Shown piece by piece: positions 51,919 through 60,370 of a stretch of DNA of 64,000 nt; within the stretch, counting starts at the first letter, position 1; every line of letters begins with the position of its first letter. The position numbers and the translations under genes were made by a program. The DNA is from CAKXIK01 sp050947015 (GTDB taxonomy: Bacteria > Bacillota > Clostridia > Oscillospirales > Acutalibacteraceae). The stretch covers positions 26,722 to 90,721 of the forward strand of contig JBMNVT010000012.1 in NCBI GenBank assembly GCA_050947015.1, written 5' to 3'. The notes below the pieces were generated by a model. The model searched no databases and was not told the origin of the DNA. It was given only the letters and a program-made list of their open reading frames with translations.

Positions 51919-53967
51919 ATGAAAAAACGATTCCACTTTCCGCGTGCGTTCTTTATGATGGCGCTGACACTGATTATTTTTCTTGCCTATGCGGGTGAAT
52001 TGTTCAACCTGCAGGTTGTGAACGGCGAATACTACCGCGATTATGCTGAAAAAACCGGTACTCGTACCGTTTCTATTCAGGCGGCGCGCGGTGAAATTCT
52101 GGATCGCAACGGCGTTGAACTGGCGGTGAATGGGCTTGGCCGGAATATTGTCTTTGACAAGGCGTACATGCGCGACGGCAATGAAAACGAGATTATTCTC
52201 AAGCTCTGCCGCTTGCTGGAAAGCAACGAAGAGGAATGGACGGATAATCTGCCGATCATTGTCAATGAAAACGGGGAGTATCAGTTTGAGGAAGGAAAAG
52301 AAGCTGCAATTGCCTCCATTATTACGGAATGCCGGCTGCAGCAATATGCTACCGCGCAGAACTGCATGGACGCGCTGATTGAAAAATACGAGTGCCAGAA
52401 TTACAGTGCGCAGGATGCCCGAATGATTGTCAGCGTACGCAATGAGATGCGCCGTCAGAACTACTCTTTTGCCTACCCCTATACGTTTGCGCAGAATGTC
52501 TCCGACGAAACCGTCGCGGTCATTATGGAGAACCGCGATGCGTTTGGTGGTGTTTCAGTGCAGAACACCACCGTGCGCAATTATGTTTCGGGTGAAATTG
52601 CGCCGCATGTGATTGGTCGCGTGGGTGCCATTACGGAAGGACAGTACAAAGCCAACAAGGAAAACGGCTATAAGCTGACCGACCAGTTTGGCCAGTTTGG
52701 CGTGGAGAACTCTCAGGAAAAGTATCTGCACGGAACGGATGGTGTCCGCACCATTGAAATCGACAAGAACGGCAATGTTGTTGCAGTTGAGGAAACCTCT
52801 CTGCCAACAAACGGGAACACCGTATATCTGACAATTGACACCAAGCTGCAAAAGGTTGCTCAGGACGCGCTCAAGGCCAATGTGGAAGCAGTTCTGGCCA
52901 ATGCATCCAGTGATTCAAGATATAATTTCGGCGATTGCAGCGGCGGAGCCGCCGTTGTAATGAACGTTAATACCGGCGAGGTTCTCACCGCGGCGACCTA
53001 TCCGTCCTATAATCTTTCCACTTACGTGGAGGATTTGGCGACGCTTGCTTCAGACGATATCGGAACGCCGTTGGTCAACCGCTGCACTACTGGCATCTAT
53101 CCTCCCGGTTCTGTCATGAAGCCGGCTGTGGCGATTGCCGGTCTGCAGGAAGGAAAAATTTCGGCAACTGAAACCATTAAATGCAACCATATCTATTCCC
53201 GGTTCCTGCCGCAGTGGAGGTTCCAATGCCTCGGCTGGCACGGCAATACGAACGTCCGCTATGCACTGCAGGTCTCGTGCAATATCTTTTTTTATGAAAC
53301 AGGTTTTCGGCTGGGTATCGATAAAATGAACGAATACCAGACAGCGCTCGGACTGGGCCAGAAGACCGGTATTGAGCTTCCGGAAGCGACTGGCACGCTT
53401 GCAGGCCGCAAGGAGCGAGAAAAGGCCGGAGGCACCTGGGAGGCCGGCGATACCATTCAGGCTGCGATCGGGCAATCTGACAATCTGTTTACGCCAATCC
53501 AGATCGCAAGCTATATTTCCACCATAGCAAACGGCGGAACGCGCTATCAGGCGCATGTTGTCAAAAAGATCACAGATTATTCGCGCACCGGCGAGGTCGT
53601 GGCCGACGTGGCGGAGAATCCGACTGCGTTGAATACGCTCAATGTGGATGAAGCAAATCTGAAGGCGGTGCAGCAGGGCATGCGCCAGGCGATTACCGGT
53701 GGATCGGTCAGTTCCACGCTTGGAAATTACCCCATCGCACTCGCCGGCAAAACGGGTACTGCAACCACACAGACCGGATCGGCACACGGTGTGTTTGCCT
53801 GTTATGCGCCTTACGAAAATCCGGAAATTGCCATTGTAGTCGTTCTGGAGCACGGTGCGCATGGTTACTCGGGAGCCTCCACCGCCAAGGCGATTTTGGA
53901 TCAGTATTTTGGACTGAACACTGAAACGGTGCAGAATGCGGCAGAGGGAGACTCAACAACCGATTAA
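51919..53967 (+). CDS. mrdA: penicillin-binding protein 2 (elongation transpeptidase)
   Basis: 682 residues. One membrane helix near the N-terminus, an extended pedestal domain (AARGEILDRNGVELAVN), and a class B transpeptidase domain: Ser398-x-x-Lys401 in PPGSVMK, SCN in QVSCNIFFYE, and Lys611-Thr-Gly in AGKTGTA. It cross-links lateral wall peptidoglycan with RodA and MreBCD. RodA is not in the window. ATG 51919 has a GGGGGA site. Confidence 0.95.
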   Translation: MKKRFHFPRAFFMMALTLIIFLAYAGELFNLQVVNGEYYRDYAEKTGTRTVSIQAARGEILDRNGVELAVNGLGRNIVFDKAYMRDGNENEIILKLCRLLESNEEEWTDNLPIIVNENGEYQFEEGKEAAIASIITECRLQQYATAQNCMDALIEKYECQNYSAQDARMIVSVRNEMRRQNYSFAYPYTFAQNVSDETVAVIMENRDAFGGVSVQNTTVRNYVSGEIAPHVIGRVGAITEGQYKANKENGYKLTDQFGQFGVENSQEKYLHGTDGVRTIEIDKNGNVVAVEETSLPTNGNTVYLTIDTKLQKVAQDALKANVEAVLANASSDSRYNFGDCSGGAAVVMNVNTGEVLTAATYPSYNLSTYVEDLATLASDDIGTPLVNRCTTGIYPPGSVMKPAVAIAGLQEGKISATETIKCNHIYSRFLPQWRFQCLGWHGNTNVRYALQVSCNIFFYETGFRLGIDKMNEYQTALGLGQKTGIELPEATGTLAGRKEREKAGGTWEAGDTIQAAIGQSDNLFTPIQIASYISTIANGGTRYQAHVVKKITDYSRTGEVVADVAENPTALNTLNVDEANLKAVQQGMRQAITGGSVSSTLGNYPIALAGKTGTATTQTGSAHGVFACYAPYENPEIAIVVVLEHGAHGYSGASTAKAILDQYFGLNTETVQNAAEGDSTTD

Positions 53968-54035
53968 TTCCGATTTTTCTGCAATATTCACAAGAATTTC
54001 AGAACGCTTTTGTTGGTGTTTTATTGGAAAAACTT

Positions 54036-54064
54036 TTGACGAATTTGCTCTTTTGTGATAACAT
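54036..54064 (+). promoter_or_regulatory. promoter of the MinD-like gene and mgsA
   Basis: TTGACG (54036-54041), 17-base spacer, TAACAT (54059-54064), about 90 bases before the MinD-like start, separating it from the mre-PBP2 unit. Confidence 0.5.
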
Positions 54065-54152
54065 TATAAATAGGAAATCTGTCGGCGAATGTTTGCGGTG
54101 TGACCGAAGCAGGAGCTGTGCTTTTCCATCAGTGGAGAAAGGATCGTTTTTG

Positions 54153-54878
54153 ATGGCAGTGGTGACAGTGGTTGTGTCCGGCAAGGGCGGCGTTGGCAAA
54201 TCGACGCTTTGCGCCGGGCTTGGCTCTGCGCTTTGCCGGACAGGGAAACGGGTTCTGCTGGTAGACGGCGACGCTGGACTGCGCAGCCTTGATGTGCTAC
54301 TTGGAATCACCGAAATGCTGGCCTATGATTTAGGAGATATCGTTCAGGGGCGGTGTGCCCCGCAGGAAGCCGTATATCCCACGGTTCTGCCGCAGCTTTT
54401 TCTGTTGCCGGCACAACAGGGCAGGCCGTTTGCCCCGTGTGTGATGCGCGCGGTTGTTGATTCGCTTTCCACACAGTTCGACCATATTTTGATCGATGGC
54501 CCTGCGGGGTTGGGCGCTGGTTTTCTCTCGGCTTGTGCTCCCGCTGACAGGGCGATTCTTGCGGCAACAGCAGATTCTGTCAGCGTTCGTGCCGCGTCGG
54601 CTGCGCGGCGGACGTTGGATGAATACCATTTGGAATGCAGGCTGGTGCTGACAAGATTCCGGGAGGAATTTTTTCGCAGAGCGGGCAGCTTTGCCGATCT
54701 GGATGAAATCATTGACCGTGTGGGCGCGCAGCTGCTTGGCGTTGTTCCCGAAGACGATCTGGTTGCCGTCCGTGCGGCAAACGGACGGCCGCTTTCGGAA
54801 AAAGGCGCTGCCGCCGCTGCTTTTCACCGGATTTCCCAGCGAATGGAGGGCAGGATTGTTCCGCTTTCTGTTTGCTGA
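54153..54878 (+). CDS. MinD-like ParA-family ATPase without membrane-targeting tail
   Basis: 241 residues. Deviant Walker A SGKGGVGKSTLCAGLGS, the MinD-like DGDAGLRSLDVLLGI block, switch II ILIDGPAGLGAGFLSA, and the nucleotide base motif LTRFREEFF. MinD normally ends with an amphipathic helix that binds membrane and is flanked by MinC and MinE. This protein ends at GRIVPLSVC without such a helix, and no minC or minE is next to it. Position after PBP2 fits the clostridial min locus. So either a reduced MinD or an ATPase with another role. Confidence 0.8.
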   Translation: MAVVTVVVSGKGGVGKSTLCAGLGSALCRTGKRVLLVDGDAGLRSLDVLLGITEMLAYDLGDIVQGRCAPQEAVYPTVLPQLFLLPAQQGRPFAPCVMRAVVDSLSTQFDHILIDGPAGLGAGFLSACAPADRAILAATADSVSVRAASAARRTLDEYHLECRLVLTRFREEFFRRAGSFADLDEIIDRVGAQLLGVVPEDDLVAVRAANGRPLSEKGAAAAAFHRISQRMEGRIVPLSVC

Positions 54879-54924
54879 AGCTACTATGTCGGTGCTCCAT
54901 TGCTTTTGAAAGGATTGATAATAA

Positions 54925-55335
54925 ATGAATATCGGACTGATCGCGCACGACGCAAAAAAAGAACTGATGGTACAGTTTTGTATCGCTTACTGTGGCATTT
55001 TGAGCCGCCATACCCTGTGTGCAACCGGAACCACCGGTAAGCTTGTTTCTGAGGCCACCGGGCTGACAATCAAACGTTTTCTGGCAGGTCCTCAGGGAGG
55101 CGACCAGCAGCTGGCGGCGCTGATCGGTTGTGAGGAGATTGATCTGCTCCTGTTCTTCCGTGATCCGCTGACACCCAAGCCTGATGAACCTAACGACATG
55201 AATTTGCTGCGCCTTTGCGACTCGCACAATATTCCGGTGGCAACCAATATTGCAACCGGTGAGGTGTTGATTCACGGTTTGGAGCGCGGCGATCTGGACT
55301 GGAGAAATATTCTCCGTTCGGGTGGGTCATTTTGA
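54925..55335 (+). CDS. mgsA: methylglyoxal synthase family protein
   Basis: 136 residues, typical length. The family enzyme converts dihydroxyacetone phosphate to methylglyoxal and phosphate. LIAHDAKK, the phosphate loop ATGTTG, catalytic Asp60 in QGGDQQ, and FFRDPL are present. The next block, usually P-H-x-P-D-V, reads PDEPND, so the conserved His is Asp87 and the conserved Asp is Asn90. Located 46 bases after the MinD-like gene, as in many Clostridia. Confidence 0.88.
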   Translation: MNIGLIAHDAKKELMVQFCIAYCGILSRHTLCATGTTGKLVSEATGLTIKRFLAGPQGGDQQLAALIGCEEIDLLLFFRDPLTPKPDEPNDMNLLRLCDSHNIPVATNIATGEVLIHGLERGDLDWRNILRSGGSF

Positions 55336-55379
55336 CTGTGCAGAAATTTAATGCGGCGGAGAACATAGACAATAACTGA

Positions 55380-55424
55380 AGCGACGGGCTGCGTCCAACA
55401 GGATGCAGGCCCGCCGCTTTTTTT
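55380..55424 (+). terminator. terminator after mgsA
   Basis: AGCG-A-CGGGC-TGC paired with GC-A-GGCCCG-CCGCT around GTCCAACAGGAT, followed by seven T. Confidence 0.88.
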
Positions 55425-55449
55425 AATCAGATTAAACCGGTTTTCGTTT

Positions 55450-56040
55450 TCAGCTTTCCAGAATTGCCATCAGTTCACCGAACGATTTTTCAGCTAATTC
55501 ATCGGTGGAGTTATAATAAAGGATCAGGTCATCCTGTACCGCCGGGTCGTTCAGCGCTTCCGGCACGTCAAAATTGACGGTCTTGATGTATTCGTCCCAA
55601 TGGGAAAGCTTCCAGGTATCACGATCGGAATTGCGGTGGAGCATGCGCTGATGACATACCTCCGGGTCGGTGACAATCCAGACAATCGAGAGGCGGGCAC
55701 CTGCATCGGCCAGCTTGGCGCGCAGCCCCGCAATATATTCCGGCTGCCTGATCTCCCGCGTAAAGGGCGCATTAATCAGCACAATATTGTCATATTTCAA
55801 TGCTTCCAGTCCCATATCGACAATGACTTCGTACTCATAATTGCGAATTTCGCGCTCAAAAAAATCAGAACTCCGATTGTAAGGTTCTCCGGCCACCGTA
55901 AAAATCTGTTTGGAAAGAGGAATCAGGCTGTCTTTGTCCAGATAAACCACATGCTCAAGCCGTGAAGCCAGCTTTTTGGAAAGTCTGGTTTTTCCGCACG
56001 CCGGGGGTGAGGTGACAAGAATCATTCGTTTCGCAGCCAT
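55450..56040 (-). CDS. P-loop kinase-like protein
   Basis: 196 residues. P-loop near the start reads VTSPPACGKTRLSKKLA, with Ser replacing the usual first Gly. DKDSL after strand 2, NIVLINAPFT (Walker B-like), a lid with HQRMLHRNSDRDTW (Arg-rich), fits an adenylate/shikimate-kinase or zeta-toxin-like nucleotide-dependent kinase. Substrate unknown. ATG 56040 has an AGGCAGGA site. No antitoxin-like partner is next to it. Confidence 0.7.
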   Translation of the reverse strand: MAAKRMILVTSPPACGKTRLSKKLASRLEHVVYLDKDSLIPLSKQIFTVAGEPYNRSSDFFEREIRNYEYEVIVDMGLEALKYDNIVLINAPFTREIRQPEYIAGLRAKLADAGARLSIVWIVTDPEVCHQRMLHRNSDRDTWKLSHWDEYIKTVNFDVPEALNDPAVQDDLILYYNSTDELAEKSFGELMAILES

Positions 56041-56318
56041 TATGCATCCTGCCTTCCGTTTTATTTTTGTTTTCTGCAGAAATATTCCGGAGAATGCTAT
56101 TTCATTTATGATAACACAGAAAACGGTAGAAATCCACAGAAGCGGCTCAAAACGATCCCGAAGGGAAGCAAATAATTTGTGGCTTTCTTTGTGCATGTTG
56201 CAATAAGCGTCATCCTTCTCTGTGCAGGCCCGGGCTTCGACGGAGTCCCATAGGAAAACAACCTTTGGGAGAGAAATGTATCAGCGTGCACTTTCTGCAA
56301 AAGAGCTTACAGCGCGAA

Positions 56319-57286
56319 TCAATACCTTCTGCATACGGAATCGGCAAATTCTATTCTGCTTTTGATCCATCCGTTCTCAAAATAATCCAAGATCCTTGCG
56401 CTTTGATCACATATAGGGTGGACCTGCAAAAATTCTCCCAGATAAAAGAAATACATATGGTAACAATAGAAAGCCAAACGTTCCGGCTGCAGCCGGTATG
56501 AAATGTTGTTTTGTTTCAGCGTATCATTGAACAAATTCCGTGCCCAGTCATAGCATCCCATCACCCAGGCATCGCGCTCAAGAGGCGCATACATTACCTC
56601 GTCCCAGTCAAAAATGTAGTTTCGCCCGTTTCCGGTAAAAAAATTTCCTCCGGCATCCCCATGAGTCAGATAAAAATCACTGTCATTTGCCTGACAACGC
56701 CGTGCAATCAGCGAAAGCTGCGAGGCACAGTGTGATATTTCTTCCCGGAAGCGTTCAAAGACCGAGAGAACGGAACAATTGGTGTGATTTTTGGGAGATT
56801 TCCTGAGTGATTCCCACTGTTCATAAAAATGCACGGCTGCGCCGTCAGAAAATGATGCAGAGGGAATTTGCAGACCCGGTTTTGTTAGGGAATATATTCT
56901 GCACAGCATTTAATATTCCGGACCTTTGGTGTCATCTGTTTCAATATTTTCACCGTCCACCCACTCAAACAGCCCGGCTACCGCAGTGTCAAAATTGGAA
57001 TAGAGCTTACCGTCCTTGGTTTTGATGATTCGTCCAATAAAATCGATCCCCTTCTCACAGAGGTATTCTATTACAGATAGACTGTTCTGAAATTTTTTTG
57101 GTGAAACGGAAGGTAATCTAATTTTAAAAAATAGCAGCCGACCGTTCCTGTTACTTTCCAGGTCTCACCGTAATAGCCGCGCTTTGCAGGTTTTATCTTG
57201 ATGGATGCAATGCCATACTGCTGATATATGGCGTCTTTTAACCGATGGATGTATTCCTCGTCCCGTAAAACATTATTGTACACCAT
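56319..57286 (-). pseudogene. aminoglycoside phosphotransferase-like gene, frameshifted and with a stop
   Basis: The N-terminal part (57286 to about 57105) encodes MVYNNVLRDEEYIHRLKDA and KRGYYGETWKV, a P-loop-like start of an APH-fold kinase. The frame breaks in a run of seven A (near 57100); one more A restores QNSLSVIEYLCEKGIDFIGR and onward. That frame then meets an in-frame TAA just before MLCRIYSLTKPG. The rest carries the catalytic LTHGDAGGNFF and FDWDEVMYAPLERD. Two lesions make a pseudogene; both would have to be errors for the gene to be intact. Confidence 0.85.
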
Positions 57287-57502
57287 GTTCCGACCTTTCA
57301 AATAAGCAGTCAAGTGCAGCTGCTTCCGGAGAAGCAGGCAAAAGAAGGAATAGCAGTATTTTCAGAATAAGCAAAATGCCGGAAAAATCCGGCAGGCAAA
57401 GAGCAAAATATCCGAACGGGTTTATTTAAACAGATTCAGACGATTTTATATTGAAACATTTTCTTTGCAGGAGCGATACAATGCGGGGAAAGCCCGGTGC
57501 AC

Positions 57503-57537
57503 AAAAAATACGACTGCGGATTTCACAGTCGTATTTT
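57503..57537 (-). terminator. terminator of tRNA-Gln
   Basis: AAAATACGACTG and CAGTCGTATTTT arms, followed by TTTT on the minus strand. The region 57287-57502 holds nothing else recognisable. Confidence 0.8.
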
Positions 57538-57543
57538 CAGTTA

Positions 57544-57617
57544 TGGCTGCGGAATAGGGATTTGAACCCCAACAAACAGAGTCAGAGTCTGTCGTGCTAC
57601 CGTTACACCATTCCGCA
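57544..57617 (-). tRNA. tRNA-Gln (anticodon CTG)
   Basis: 74-base cloverleaf with encoded CCA. Acceptor TGCGGAA/TTCCGCA, D-loop with GG, anticodon loop CTCTGAC giving CTG for codon CAG, T-loop TTCAAAT. All stems pair normally. Own promoter and terminator. Confidence 0.95.
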
Positions 57618-57651
57618 ATATAAAATTTTCAGAAACTTGACAGCGAAAATT

Positions 57652-57680
57652 ATTATACAGGACAAGCGCCTGTTTGTCAA
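57652..57680 (-). promoter_or_regulatory. promoter of tRNA-Gln
   Basis: Minus strand TTGACA (57680-57675), 17-base spacer, TATAAT (57657-57652): perfect boxes, as expected of a tRNA gene. Confidence 0.85.
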
Positions 57681-57867
57681 GAAAAAATTTAATTTTTTTA
57701 TCATTTGGTTTGCAGGTTTTGTAACCCTCGAATTTGCCTTTGTGTTGAAGAACTTGTGCGGTCGGCATAATATAGCGTTAGAATAGCAGAGAAAATTGCA
57801 CACAAAATAAAAATGGAGTAAAAATTATATTTTGAACCGGTTTTAAAAATAAATCAACGTAATAAAG

Positions 57868-57896
57868 TTGAAAAGATAGGTAAAATATGCTATGAT
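57868..57896 (+). promoter_or_regulatory. possible promoter upstream of the acetyltransferase-glmM pair
   Basis: TTGAAA (57868-57873), 17-base spacer, TATGAT (57891-57896). If real, the small frame starting at 57892 would not be translated from its ATG, so this and the small gene conflict. Confidence 0.45.
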
Positions 57897-58029
57897 AAGT
57901 ACGCCGTATCCATTGACGCTTTTTGAGAGGGTTTATCGGGATTTTCACTCCGAATGGTATTTGAGCCGCATCAGAATCGTTGAAAAAGACGGCGCCCTCT
58001 TTGCAGGGCAAAAAATTTATTTCGGATAG
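57892..58029 (+). CDS. possible small protein upstream of the GlmU-C-like gene
   Basis: 45-residue frame, MISTPYPLTLFERVYRDF and onward to AGQKIYFG, ending 11 bases before the next start. The composition (mixed aromatic, charged and hydrophobic residues, no low complexity) looks protein-like. The ribosome site is weak (ATAGG 11 bases away) and the ATG lies in a promoter-like -10 box; a TTG start further in is possible. No family recognised. Confidence 0.3.
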   Translation: MISTPYPLTLFERVYRDFHSEWYLSRIRIVEKDGALFAGQKIYFG

Positions 58030-58040
58030 AAGGTGAAATC

Positions 58041-58715
58041 ATGGAAAAGCTTCAGATCGAAGCGCTTTTTGATCTTTCCCGCACAATCGCGGCCCCATTG
58101 TTTGCCGGTTGCCGTTATCCGTGGGAGGTTCTGCCGCGGATTCACGATTACATTCTCGCTTTGGGGAGAACACTTCCGGCGGACAAATTTGATTCTCCCG
58201 CCGAAAACGTCTGGATTGCCAAAAGCGCGTCCGTCGCGCCGAGCGCCAGCCTTACCGGTCCCTGCATTATTGATGAGAACGCCGAGGTACGCCACTGCGC
58301 ATTCATCCGCGGCAGTGCGATCGTCGGGAAAAACGCGGTAGTGGGGAATTCCACCGAGTTGAAAAATGCTGTACTGTTCGATAACGTGCAGGTGCCGCAC
58401 TATAATTATGTTGGTGATTCTATTTTGGGCTACGGGGCGCATATGGGGGCCGGTTCCATCACATCCAATGTGAAAAGTGATAAAACGCCCGTCGAAATCG
58501 GCAACTTTGGCAGCCGCATCGTAACAGGAATGAAAAAGGTCGGCGCAATGCTGGGAGACGGGGCAGAAATCGGCTGCAACAGCGTGCTGAATCCCGGTAC
58601 GGTGATCGGCCGGCACAGCACAGTTTACCCAACCTCATGCGTGCGCGGTGTAGTGGAGGAAAATTGTATTTACAAGGGCTCCAACGCCGTAATCCCCAAA
58701 ACAAATCAAGAATAA
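58041..58715 (+). CDS. left-handed beta-helix acyltransferase, GlmU C-terminal-like
   Basis: 224 residues. A helical N-terminal lead (1-50) is followed by hexapeptide repeats from about residue 55 to the end (V-W-I-A-K-S-A-S-V-A-P type). The block VPHYNYVGDSILGYGAHMGAGSITSN resembles the acetyl-CoA/GlcN-1-P site of GlmU (P-H-L-x-Y-I-G-D and G-A-G-T-I-T-x-N), including the catalytic His. A uridylyltransferase half is absent. It directly precedes glmM (12 bases), so acetylation of glucosamine-1-phosphate in UDP-GlcNAc synthesis is likely. ATG 58041 has a GAAGGTG site. Confidence 0.82.
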   Translation: MEKLQIEALFDLSRTIAAPLFAGCRYPWEVLPRIHDYILALGRTLPADKFDSPAENVWIAKSASVAPSASLTGPCIIDENAEVRHCAFIRGSAIVGKNAVVGNSTELKNAVLFDNVQVPHYNYVGDSILGYGAHMGAGSITSNVKSDKTPVEIGNFGSRIVTGMKKVGAMLGDGAEIGCNSVLNPGTVIGRHSTVYPTSCVRGVVEENCIYKGSNAVIPKTNQE

Positions 58716-58727
58716 AGGAGAACCTTC

Positions 58728-60086
58728 ATGGGAAGACTTTTTGGAACCGACGGAGTGCGTGGAATTGCCAACACGGATCTCAGCTGTGAGCTTGCGTTAG
58801 GAATTGGTCGCGCGGCTGCGTTTGTGCTGGCAAACGGAAATCGCCGCCGCCCGGTGTTTATTGTTGGCAGCGACACGCGAATTTCCTCCGACATGCTTTG
58901 CTCGGCAATTACGGCGGGGCTTTGCTCGGTGGGCGCCGACGTTATCGCGCTCGGCGTGGTGCCAACACCGGCTGTCGCCTATCTGGTGGGAAAATACAAG
59001 GCGGATGCAGGAATCATGCTCTCGGCGTCGCACAACCCGGCGGAATACAACGGTATTAAAATCTTCAGCGGAGACGGCTATAAGCTGCCGGATGCGTTGG
59101 AGGAACAAATTGAGGCAATTGTGCTGGATCATGCTCCCGTCCCGGCGCTGCAGCCGGGCGACGGCGTTGGCAAGGTAACCTATTGCCGCACCGCAGTAAA
59201 GGATTATGTGGATCATCTGAAAAGCACGGTGGCTTATTCACTTGACGGGCTGCATATCGCGGTGGACTGCGCAAACGGCTCTGCCAGTGAGACGGCGGAA
59301 AAATTGTTTCAGGAGCTGGGCGCAGACTGCTGCTTTTTAAGCAAGGATCCCGACGGCCTCAACATTAACAGAGAGTGCGGTTCTACGCATATTGATGCGC
59401 TGGCAGATTATGTAAAGGAACATCACCTGGACGCCGGAGTTGCGTTTGACGGAGACGCCGACCGCTGTCTGTGCGTGGACGATCAGGGAAATCTGGTCGA
59501 CGGCGATTTCATCATGGCCATCTGCGCGAAGGATATGCACGAGCGCGGCAAGCTGCCGAAAGACACGGTTGTGGGAACCATTATGACAAACTTTGGGTTT
59601 GGAAAATTTTGCGAAGAAAACGGACTGCATTTTGTTGCGACAAAGGTGGGAGACCGCTTTGTGCTGGAGGAGATGCTGCTGGAGGAATACGGATTCGGCG
59701 GCGAACAGTCCGGTCATGTCATTTTTCTCGATTTCGCCACCACAGGGGACGGTCAGCTGACGGCGATCCAGTTGCTTTCGCTGATGCGGCGCAGCGGGAA
59801 AAAGCTTTCAGAGCTTGCAAAGGTGATGACGCGGTATCCACAGGTCATGATAAATCTTAATGTTTCGGCGGAAGGCAAACTGTTGTTTTACACCGATAAA
59901 GAAATCAAAGCTGTGGTCGAATCCGCAAAAAAAGCGCTCGGAAAGGAAGGACGCATTGTGGTACGCCCGTCCGGCACAGAACCGCTGATTCGCGTGATGG
60001 CGGAAGGGAGCGATGAAGCGCTGATCCGCGAACAGGCACAGGCGGTTGCCAATGTCATTCAGAACCGTCTGGGAGGAAAACAATAA
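58728..60086 (+). CDS. glmM: phosphoglucosamine mutase
   Basis: 452 residues. Converts glucosamine-6-phosphate to glucosamine-1-phosphate for peptidoglycan precursors. GRLFGTDGVRGIAN at the start, the phosphoserine in MLSASHNPAEYNGIK, metal loop FDGDADRCL, sugar loop GGEQSGH, and phosphate-binding RPSGTEPLIRVM. ATG 58728 has an AAAGGAG site. Its stop codon (60084-60086) is two bases before the cleavage site of a glmS-type ribozyme. Confidence 0.96.
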   Translation: MGRLFGTDGVRGIANTDLSCELALGIGRAAAFVLANGNRRRPVFIVGSDTRISSDMLCSAITAGLCSVGADVIALGVVPTPAVAYLVGKYKADAGIMLSASHNPAEYNGIKIFSGDGYKLPDALEEQIEAIVLDHAPVPALQPGDGVGKVTYCRTAVKDYVDHLKSTVAYSLDGLHIAVDCANGSASETAEKLFQELGADCCFLSKDPDGLNINRECGSTHIDALADYVKEHHLDAGVAFDGDADRCLCVDDQGNLVDGDFIMAICAKDMHERGKLPKDTVVGTIMTNFGFGKFCEENGLHFVATKVGDRFVLEEMLLEEYGFGGEQSGHVIFLDFATTGDGQLTAIQLLSLMRRSGKKLSELAKVMTRYPQVMINLNVSAEGKLLFYTDKEIKAVVESAKKALGKEGRIVVRPSGTEPLIRVMAEGSDEALIREQAQAVANVIQNRLGGKQ

Positions 60087-60088
60087 AA

Positions 60089-60227
60089 GCGCCAGACCGC
60101 TCCGGTGGTTGACGAGGGGAGAGAAGCATCGAACTTTTCGGCGGATGTCTCTCGCGGCAGAGAAAACTGCCGTCGTCGGCAAACAAATATGCGGGTGACC
60201 GCAAAACAATTAGTCGATATTCAAATC
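60089..60227 (+). ncRNA. glmS ribozyme (glucosamine-6-phosphate responsive), orphan
   Basis: Matches the glmS ribozyme core in order: AGCGCCAGA with cleavage between A60088 and G60089, a short P1, GGTTGACGAGG, ATCGA, the GlcN6P-binding TTTCGGCGGATG, a P3 stem GGCAG/CTGCC, and the P4 hairpin TGCGG-GTGA-CCGCA with flanking AACAA. In other bacteria it lies in the 5' leader of glmS and self-cleaves when GlcN6P is high. Here no glmS follows; a terminator does. It would cut just after the glmM stop. Confidence 0.88.
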
Positions 60228-60228
60228 A

Positions 60229-60280
60229 AAACCGGAAGCCGTCGAGCAGTATTGCAAGGCGGACTTCCGGTTTCTTTGTT
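60229..60280 (+). terminator. terminator after the orphan glmS ribozyme
   Basis: AAACCGGAAG (60229-60238) and CTTCCGGTTT (60264-60273) with an inner CCG/CGG extension, followed by TTTCTTTGTTTG. It ends the glmM-ribozyme transcript. From 60281 to 60370 no feature is seen. Confidence 0.75.
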
Positions 60281-60370
60281 TGTCATTTTTTCATTCTCCA
60301 GAGATGAAGAAAACTTCCCAAAATTAACAGAATACAAATTGTACCAAAAGCATGTAAAGCGCGATTGCAG

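Noticed and set aside
55450..56040. Zeta-type toxin of a toxin-antitoxin pair
   Set aside because: The fold is compatible, but no small antitoxin gene adjoins it and the P-loop differs; a general kinase-like call is safer.
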